Below are positions 59,233 through 64,000 of a stretch of 64,000 bases of DNA, piece after piece. The translations under genes and the position numbers were made by a program. The stretch covers positions 248,001-312,000 of the forward strand of contig CAWGPY010000007.1 in assembly GCA_963824595.1 (NCBI GenBank). Reading direction: 5' to 3'. This stretch comes from Cybelea sp963824595. GTDB taxonomy: Bacteria > Vulcanimicrobiota > Vulcanimicrobiia > Vulcanimicrobiales > Vulcanimicrobiaceae. Numbering within the stretch: position 1 is the stretch's first letter; each line of letters begins with the position of its first letter. Below the pieces are notes generated by a model. That model worked only from the letters and a program-made list of their open reading frames with translations. It did not search any database and had not been told where the DNA came from.

Positions 59233-60176
59233 CCGCCCAACGATCCATTGACCTCGGCGATCTCTCCGATCGCGTGCGCCTCTTCGGAGAGTACGATCGC
59301 AATCTCTCGGCGATTGAGTCCTCGCTCGACGTCGCGGTCCATGCGGACGGCGACCGTCTGCTGCTCGCCGGCGAGGATGGGGCGGTGGAGCGCGCGGAGG
59401 GAGTGGTGCGGCGCGTGCTCGCGGCCGCCGTGGGCGGCGCGCACATCACGCCCGACGACGTAGCGCTCGCGCTCTCGGACGAGCGCGTCGAGCCCTCCGC
59501 TGCGGTGCCGGCGACGCTGCTGCGATCGCATCGCGGCCGCGAGATTCGGCCGCGTACGGCCGGCCAGCGCCGCTTCGTGCACTCCATCGAAGCGTCAACG
59601 CTAACGTTCGGCATCGGGCCGGCGGGCACCGGAAAGACCTATCTGGCCGTCGTCATGGCGGTGCGCGCGCTCAAGAAACGCGAGATCGCACGCATCGTGC
59701 TATCGCGCCCCGCCGTCGAGGCCGGCGAGCGGCTCGGATTCCTGCCGGGGGACCTGCGCGAGAAGTTCGACCCGTACATGCGGCCGCTCTTCGACGCGCT
59801 CAACGACGTGCTCGACGACACCGTCGTCAACAAATACATGGAGCGCGGCACGCTCGAGGTGGCGCCGCTGGCGTTCATGCGCGGCCGAACTCTGTCGGAC
59901 TCGTTCGTGATCCTCGACGAGGCGCAGAACGCGACCGACGACCAACTGAAGATGTTTCTGACGCGTCTGGGCAGCGGCTCGAAGATGATCGTTACCGGCG
60001 ACGTGACGCAGATCGACCTTCCGGTGGGGCAGCGCAGCGGGCTGCGCGCCGCCGCAAACCGCTTGCGCGAGATCGACGACGTGGGCGTCGTGGAGCTCGA
60101 CGAAACCGACGTCGTGCGGCACCCCCTCGTCGCGAAGATCGTGCGCGCCTACGCCGCGCAACCGCAGACCGCGTGA
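59229..60176 (+). CDS. phoH: PhoH-family ATPase
   Basis: The product is 315 residues from TTG 59229. The P-loop GIGPAGTGKTYLAVV, LSRPAVEAGERLGFLPGDL and Walker B VILDEAQNATDDQLKMFLTR are all present; a KH-like N-terminal domain precedes them. PhoH ATPases in this cluster link to RNA processing with YbeY. It overlaps its neighbours at both ends. Confidence 0.94.
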   Translation: MTAQRSIDLGDLSDRVRLFGEYDRNLSAIESSLDVAVHADGDRLLLAGEDGAVERAEGVVRRVLAAAVGGAHITPDDVALALSDERVEPSAAVPATLLRSHRGREIRPRTAGQRRFVHSIEASTLTFGIGPAGTGKTYLAVVMAVRALKKREIARIVLSRPAVEAGERLGFLPGDLREKFDPYMRPLFDALNDVLDDTVVNKYMERGTLEVAPLAFMRGRTLSDSFVILDEAQNATDDQLKMFLTRLGSGSKMIVTGDVTQIDLPVGQRSGLRAAANRLREIDDVGVVELDETDVVRHPLVAKIVRAYAAQPQTA

Positions 60177-60625
60177 TCTACTACCGCAACGACGTTCGGC
60201 GCAGCGGCGTTGACGGCCGGGCGCTCGTCGCAACGGCGAAGCGGCTTCTCACCGCGCTCGGCGAGGCCGGTTCGGCGCTCTCGCTATCGCTGGTGGGCGA
60301 CGCCGCGATTCGCGAGCTCAACCGCGAGTATCGCGGCCGCGACCGCGCGACCGACGTGCTGAGCTTTCCGCTCGGCGACCAGCCCGCGCCGGCCGCCGAA
60401 CGGCTGCTGGGCGACGTGGTGATCTCGGTGGATACGGCCGCGCGCCAGGCCGCGGAGTACGACGCGACCCTGCAGCGCGAGATCTACCGGCTGCTGATTC
60501 ACGGCGTGCTGCACCTCAAAGGCCACGATCACCTCGAGCGCGACGAGCGCCTGGCGATGGAGCGCGAGGAGCGCCGCCTGGCCGAGGCGATAGCGCTGCC
60601 TTGGCCCTACGGCGCGCGACGCTGA
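60173..60625 (+). CDS. ybeY: Endoribonuclease YbeY
   Basis: The product is 150 residues. The metal site HGVLHLKGHDH is complete. NREYRGRDRATDVLSFPLGD is the family's substrate loop. YbeY matures 16S rRNA and acts in ribosome quality control. It overlaps phoH by 4 bp and the kinase gene by one base. Confidence 0.95.
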   Translation: MIYYRNDVRRSGVDGRALVATAKRLLTALGEAGSALSLSLVGDAAIRELNREYRGRDRATDVLSFPLGDQPAPAAERLLGDVVISVDTAARQAAEYDATLQREIYRLLIHGVLHLKGHDHLERDERLAMEREERRLAEAIALPWPYGARR

Positions 60626-61413
60626 TGCACAATCCGATCGACGACCGCGGGAGACGCCTCTCGCCGCCGCCGCGGCCGGGCGAGCCGCACTATTTGCCGA
60701 TCGAGCGCAGCCGCATCCTGCGGTCGTTCCACCACGCGTTCGAGGGCATCATCTACACGACGCGCACGCAGCCGAACATGCGCGTGCACTTCGTCATCGC
60801 GGCGCTGGTGCTGCTCGCGACGCTGGTGCTGCGCCTCGAGCGCTTCTACGTCGTGGCGACCGTCGCGCTCGTCGCGCTCGTGCTGAGCCTCGAGCTGGTC
60901 AACACCGCGATCGAGTCGCTGGTGGATCTGCTCACCGTCACGCACCACCCGCTGGCCAAGAGCGCGAAGGACGCCGCCGCCGGCGCGGTGCTCGTCGCCG
61001 CGGTGGGCGCCGCGCTGTGCGGCTATCTGATCTTCTATCAAGGCATCATGAGCGGCGGCGAGCGCGTGTTTCAGGCCGTGCAGGCGGTGCCGGCCAACGC
61101 GGCGCTCATCGCGCTCGTCGTCGTCGCGATCGCGACGGTCTTCGCCAAGGCCTGGGTCGGACGCGGGTCGGCGTTACAAGGAGGCGCCGTGTCGGGGCAC
61201 GCGGCGCTCGCCTTCGCGGTCGCCACGCTCTTGGCGTTCTTCTATCAGAAACCCCTGGCGGCGATCCTCGCCTACTTCGTGGCCTTTCTCGTGGCCCAGA
61301 GCCGCGTGGAGGCGCGGATCCACCGGCCCTTCGAGGTGCTCTGGGGCGCCGTGCTCGGCACGGTCGTCGCCCTGGCGATCTACGTGCTGGTGCGGCCGCA
61401 CGTTATGTTATAA
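60625..61413 (+). CDS. Fused undecaprenol/diacylglycerol kinase and PAP2-type phosphatase
   Basis: The product is 262 residues from ATG 60625 (TGATG overlap with ybeY). The first half is a DgkA/UndK domain with three helices and the kinase motif ELVNTAIESLVDLLT, then HPLAKSAKDAAAGAVL. The second half has PAP2-like motifs AVSGHAALAFA and SRVEARIHRPFEVLWG in a multi-helix domain. Kinase and phosphatase in one chain could balance the phosphorylation of a lipid carrier. Such fusions are known in some Firmicutes-like clusters. Confidence 0.85.
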   Translation: MHNPIDDRGRRLSPPPRPGEPHYLPIERSRILRSFHHAFEGIIYTTRTQPNMRVHFVIAALVLLATLVLRLERFYVVATVALVALVLSLELVNTAIESLVDLLTVTHHPLAKSAKDAAAGAVLVAAVGAALCGYLIFYQGIMSGGERVFQAVQAVPANAALIALVVVAIATVFAKAWVGRGSALQGGAVSGHAALAFAVATLLAFFYQKPLAAILAYFVAFLVAQSRVEARIHRPFEVLWGAVLGTVVALAIYVLVRPHVML

Positions 61414-61414
61414 T
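61409..61414 (+). promoter_or_regulatory. -10 element of the CNNM gene, leaderless arrangement
   Basis: TATAAT (61409-61414) overlaps the end of the upstream gene and ends nine bases before TTG 61424. The spacing is identical to leuC and rpmE. Confidence 0.68.
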
Positions 61415-61423
61415 GGCGCCGAC

Positions 61424-62758
61424 TTGACTACGGATCCCGCTCCTAGTAGCCCGGGAAGCCTCCCGTACCAGATCGCCGCGCTGATCGCGCTCGTCCTCCT
61501 GGCGGCCTTTTTCGCGGCCTGCGAGGCCGCCCTCGTTTCGACCAGCCGCCTGCGCGCACGGTCCCTGGCGGAGCGGCGCGTGCGCGGCGCCGCCAACCTG
61601 CAGGACATGGTTGACGACAAGACCACCTTCCTGACGTCGGTCCTCGTCGGGAACACGATCGTGCTGCTCGCTGCAGATTCGCTGGCCACCTACATCGCGA
61701 TCTCGCTCAACCTGCCCCGCGGGGCGATCCTCTCGACGGTCGTGATGACGGTGGTCTTCCTGCTCTTCGGCGAGATCGTGCCGAAGACGGTGGCCACGGG
61801 CGACAGCGAGCGCTGGGCGCTGCGGCTCGGGTTCCCGATGCGGTGGGCCGCCTACGTGCTGACGCCGATCGCGCGCACGTTCCAGGTCGTCACCGACCTG
61901 ATCCTCCGGCTCTTCGGCATCAAGCACGCCCATCGCCCGTACGTCACGGAAGAGGACATTCGCGCGCTGGTCAACGTCGGTGCGGAGCAGCGCGTAATCG
62001 AAGAGCAGGAACGCGAGATGATCCACTCGGTGATGGAGTTCGGCGATACGATCGTCCGCGAGGTGATGAAGCCGCGTCCCGAGATGGTGGCGGTCTCGAT
62101 CGACGACTCGCCGCGCCGGGTGCTCGACGTCGTGATCGCGGAAGGCTACTCGAAGCTGCCGGTCTATCAAGAGTCGAAGGACGACGTCGTCGGGGTGATT
62201 CACGACCGCGAGCTGCTCATCGCGCTTGCCGACGGGTCGCTCGCGCGCACCGGCGTGAAGACGCTGATGCGGACGGCCGTCCACGTTCCGGAGACGAAGA
62301 AGATCGCCGACCTGCTGCGCGAGATGCAGCGCGACAAGTTCTCGCTCGCGATCGTCGTCGACGAATACGGCGGCACGGCCGGTTTGGTTACGATGGAGGA
62401 TCTGCTCGAGGAGATCGTGGGCGAGATCCGCGACGAGCACGACGTGGACGAGCAAGAGCCGATTTCGGTCGTGTCCGACAGCGAAGCCGTCATCGAAGCG
62501 GGCACGAACATCGAGGACGTCAACGCAAAACTCGGCACCCAGCTGCCGACCGAGGATTTCGAGACGATCGGCGGTTACACGGTGGGCTTGTTCGGGCGGC
62601 TGCCCAAAGAAGGTGAGGAAGTGGACGGGGCCGACCACACACGGCTGCGCGTCGATCGCACGCGCGGCCGCCGCATTCTGACCGTGCGCATGTATTACAA
62701 CGGCAGCATCGACCGATCGCAGGAAGCAGAGGACGCTGACGCAGCCGCGCGCCTATAA
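61424..62758 (+). CDS. CNNM/CBS-domain (CorC-type) transporter
   Basis: The product is 444 residues from TTG 61424. The membrane domain has four hydrophobic segments in residues 15-165 with VVFLLFGEIVPKTVA. Two CBS domains follow (MKPRPEMVAVSIDDSPRRVL; MRTAVHVPETKKIADLLREM and LAIVVDEYGGTAGLVTMEDL). A CorC-type end (FETIGGYTVGLFGRLPKEGE) closes it. Proteins of this family export Mg2+ or Co2+; older annotation calls them hemolysin C-like. Confidence 0.92.
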   Translation: MTTDPAPSSPGSLPYQIAALIALVLLAAFFAACEAALVSTSRLRARSLAERRVRGAANLQDMVDDKTTFLTSVLVGNTIVLLAADSLATYIAISLNLPRGAILSTVVMTVVFLLFGEIVPKTVATGDSERWALRLGFPMRWAAYVLTPIARTFQVVTDLILRLFGIKHAHRPYVTEEDIRALVNVGAEQRVIEEQEREMIHSVMEFGDTIVREVMKPRPEMVAVSIDDSPRRVLDVVIAEGYSKLPVYQESKDDVVGVIHDRELLIALADGSLARTGVKTLMRTAVHVPETKKIADLLREMQRDKFSLAIVVDEYGGTAGLVTMEDLLEEIVGEIRDEHDVDEQEPISVVSDSEAVIEAGTNIEDVNAKLGTQLPTEDFETIGGYTVGLFGRLPKEGEEVDGADHTRLRVDRTRGRRILTVRMYYNGSIDRSQEAEDADAAARL

Positions 62759-63476
62759 GACGCGCGGCGTGGTGCTGCGGGCACGGCAGCTCGGCGAGGC
62801 CGACCGCATCGTGACGCTCTTCACCAGCGAGCGCGGAAAGCTCGACGCCGTGGCGAAGGGCGTGCGCCGGGCGCGCAGTCACTTGGCCGGGCGGATCGAG
62901 TTTGCGAGCGAGTGCGCGTTCTTGATGCACCGCGGCCGATCGCTCGACGTGATCGTCTCGGCCGAGATCGTGCACGCGCCGTGGACGCGCCTGGTCGAAC
63001 CCGAACGCTATGCCGTGGCCGCCGTGGTCGCCGAGCTCGTGGACGCCTTCTGCGAACCCGACCTCGCGATGCCCGACGTCTACGCGCTGCTGACCGGCGC
63101 GATCGCCGCCGTTGCCGAAGCGCCCGCCCCGCGCGCCCTGCTGGCGCGCTTCTCGCTGCGGTTGCTCGAGATGCTGGGGCTCGCGCCGCCGCTGGAGTCG
63201 TGCGTGCGCTGCGGCGAGCCGCTGCCGCCGGGAGCGGCATGGCTCGACGCCGAGGCGGGCGGCCTGGTGGAAGAGGGCTGCCGCGAGCGCTGGCGCGACC
63301 TGCCGGAGCTTGCGCCGGCCGATCGAGCGAGCCTGCGCGGCCTCGCGCAGCCCAAGGGCGCCGCGGCAACGCTGCGCGCGACGCCCGGGGCGGCCGCCGC
63401 CGTTGACGAGCTCGTGGCGCATCACCTCGGAAAACGGCCGAAGTCGCTCGCCCACCTGACCACGCTCGGAGCGTAG
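62736..63476 (+). CDS. recO: DNA repair protein RecO
   Basis: The frame from CTG 62736 gives about 246 residues beginning TQPRAYKTRGVVLRARQLGE, the expected RecO OB-fold start; GTG 62769 would remove the first 11. The zinc finger appears as SCVRCGEPLPPGAAWLDAEAG with a further C in EEGCRERW. RecO loads RecA in gap repair. It overlaps the CNNM stop by 23 bp. The true start is probably a non-ATG codon. Confidence 0.87.
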   Translation: MTQPRAYKTRGVVLRARQLGEADRIVTLFTSERGKLDAVAKGVRRARSHLAGRIEFASECAFLMHRGRSLDVIVSAEIVHAPWTRLVEPERYAVAAVVAELVDAFCEPDLAMPDVYALLTGAIAAVAEAPAPRALLARFSLRLLEMLGLAPPLESCVRCGEPLPPGAAWLDAEAGGLVEEGCRERWRDLPELAPADRASLRGLAQPKGAAATLRATPGAAAAVDELVAHHLGKRPKSLAHLTTLGA

Positions 63477-63479
63477 CGC

Positions 63480-63896
63480 GTGTTCATGGCGCTCGACGTG
63501 GGCAGCAAGCGCATCGGCATCGCCGTGGCCGATCCCAGCGGCACGTACGCGTTGCCCCTCGCGACGATCGAGCGCACCAGCCGGCGCGCGGACCTCGCGA
63601 GCATCAAAGAGTACGTCGATTCGTACGGGATTCGCGAGCTCGTGGTCGGGGATCCGATCACGCTGCGCGGAGAGCGCGGCCTGGCCGCTGCGACGATCGA
63701 CGCGTTCGTCGAGGATCTACGCGGCGTCTTCGACGGCGCGATTCACCGCGTTGACGAGCGTCTGACCACCGCGCAGGCCACCAAGGGGCTCATCGCCGCG
63801 GACGTTTCGCGGAAGAAGCGGCGCGAGGTCGTCGATCGCATGGCGGCCGCGCTGATTCTCGAGTCGTTTCTCGCCCGCCGGCGCCGCGGCGCGTGA
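63480..63896 (+). CDS. ruvX: RuvX/YqgF Holliday-junction resolvase homologue
   Basis: The product is 138 residues from GTG 63480. It has the RNase H-like ALDVGSKRIGIAVADP, ELVVGDPITLRGERG and VDERLTTAQATKGLI. It acts in 16S rRNA 5'-end maturation in studied bacteria. It overlaps the next gene by 4 bp. Confidence 0.93.
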   Translation: MFMALDVGSKRIGIAVADPSGTYALPLATIERTSRRADLASIKEYVDSYGIRELVVGDPITLRGERGLAAATIDAFVEDLRGVFDGAIHRVDERLTTAQATKGLIAADVSRKKRREVVDRMAAALILESFLARRRRGA

Positions 63897-64000
63897 GCGT
63901 TCTGCGCGCGGTCGCGGCGGCGGCCGCCGTCGCGGCGCTCGCCGTGGCCGTCGCAGCGGGTTGGGCGTGGTACGCGATCTATGCCGAGCGATCGCATCCC
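63893..64000 (+). CDS. mltG: Probable endolytic transglycosylase MltG, N-terminal part
   Basis: GTG 63893 overlaps the ruvX stop. The visible 36 codons give a short N-terminus and one Ala-rich transmembrane segment (VAALAVAVAAGWAWYAIYAE), and the frame is open to the window edge. The place after ruvX is typical of mltG. The identity rests on position and the membrane anchor alone. Confidence 0.55.
   Translation, partial: MSVLRAVAAAAAVAALAVAVAAGWAWYAIYAERSHP

Noticed and set aside
1..64000. tRNA or rRNA genes
   Set aside because: No cloverleaf-like spacer or rRNA sequence was recognised in the intergenic regions read; a tRNAscan or Infernal run would be decisive.

Overview
The window is about 64 kb of GC-rich, gene-dense bacterial chromosome. 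It holds the str/S10/spc/alpha ribosomal-protein superclusters, two accessory islands, and a second housekeeping block. Lipobox lipoproteins, predicted outer-membrane barrels and glycosyltransferases point to a diderm. Copper-amine-oxidase-N domains, Gloeo_Verruco (GloVer) repeat lipoproteins and the FloA/NfeD/PhoH/YbeY/RecO gene order would fit an uncultured soil lineage such as Candidatus Eremiobacterota (WPS-2). That placement is an inference from gene content, not something the sequence proves.

Region by region. 1-4.1 kb: end of rpsG, then fusA, tuf (own promoter and leader hairpin), rpsJ and a strong terminator. 4.1-10.4 kb: accessory genes separating rpsJ from the rest of the S10 operon: a small membrane protein, two divergent HIT-family genes (one lacking its His triad), a two-gene chromate transporter, a START-like protein, a glutaryl-CoA-dehydrogenase-like enzyme, a frameshifted GIY-YIG nuclease gene inside a perfect 71-bp inverted repeat, and a secreted aspartyl protease with a PDZ domain. 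10.5-22.9 kb: an unbroken rplC-to-rpsM run including secY, adk, map and rpmJ, with no rpmD and no infA in their usual places. 22.9-27.9 kb: a second interruption with a nucleotidyltransferase, an MFS transporter and two recently homogenised copper-amine-oxidase-N/barrel genes. 28-30.4 kb: rpsK, rpsD, rpoA, rplQ.

30.5-43.7 kb is the main accessory island. A frameshifted LuxE-like acyl-protein synthetase is followed by two copies of one module: a large XRE-STAND(NB-ARC)-TPR regulator transcribed divergently from a secreted repeat lipoprotein. The two modules share a conserved ~30-bp box in the divergent intergenic region. Three tandem beta-propeller-like lipoproteins and a glycine-rich lipoprotein follow. 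Several genes in the island carry a single disabling lesion, while no lesion was seen in the housekeeping genes.

43.7-64 kb: a CoA-binding protein and metY divergent from leuCD; rpmE-prfA-prmC; pyrG; two glycosyltransferases; a third copper-amine-oxidase-N protein; a HIT hydrolase; then rpsU-yqeY-nfeD-floA-(hypothetical)-phoH-ybeY-dgkA/PAP2-CNNM-recO-ruvX and the start of a probable mltG. Three genes (leuC, rpmE, the CNNM gene) each have a perfect TATAAT exactly nine bases before the start codon, the arrangement expected for leaderless transcripts. No tRNA, rRNA, CRISPR array, transposase or origin was recognised.
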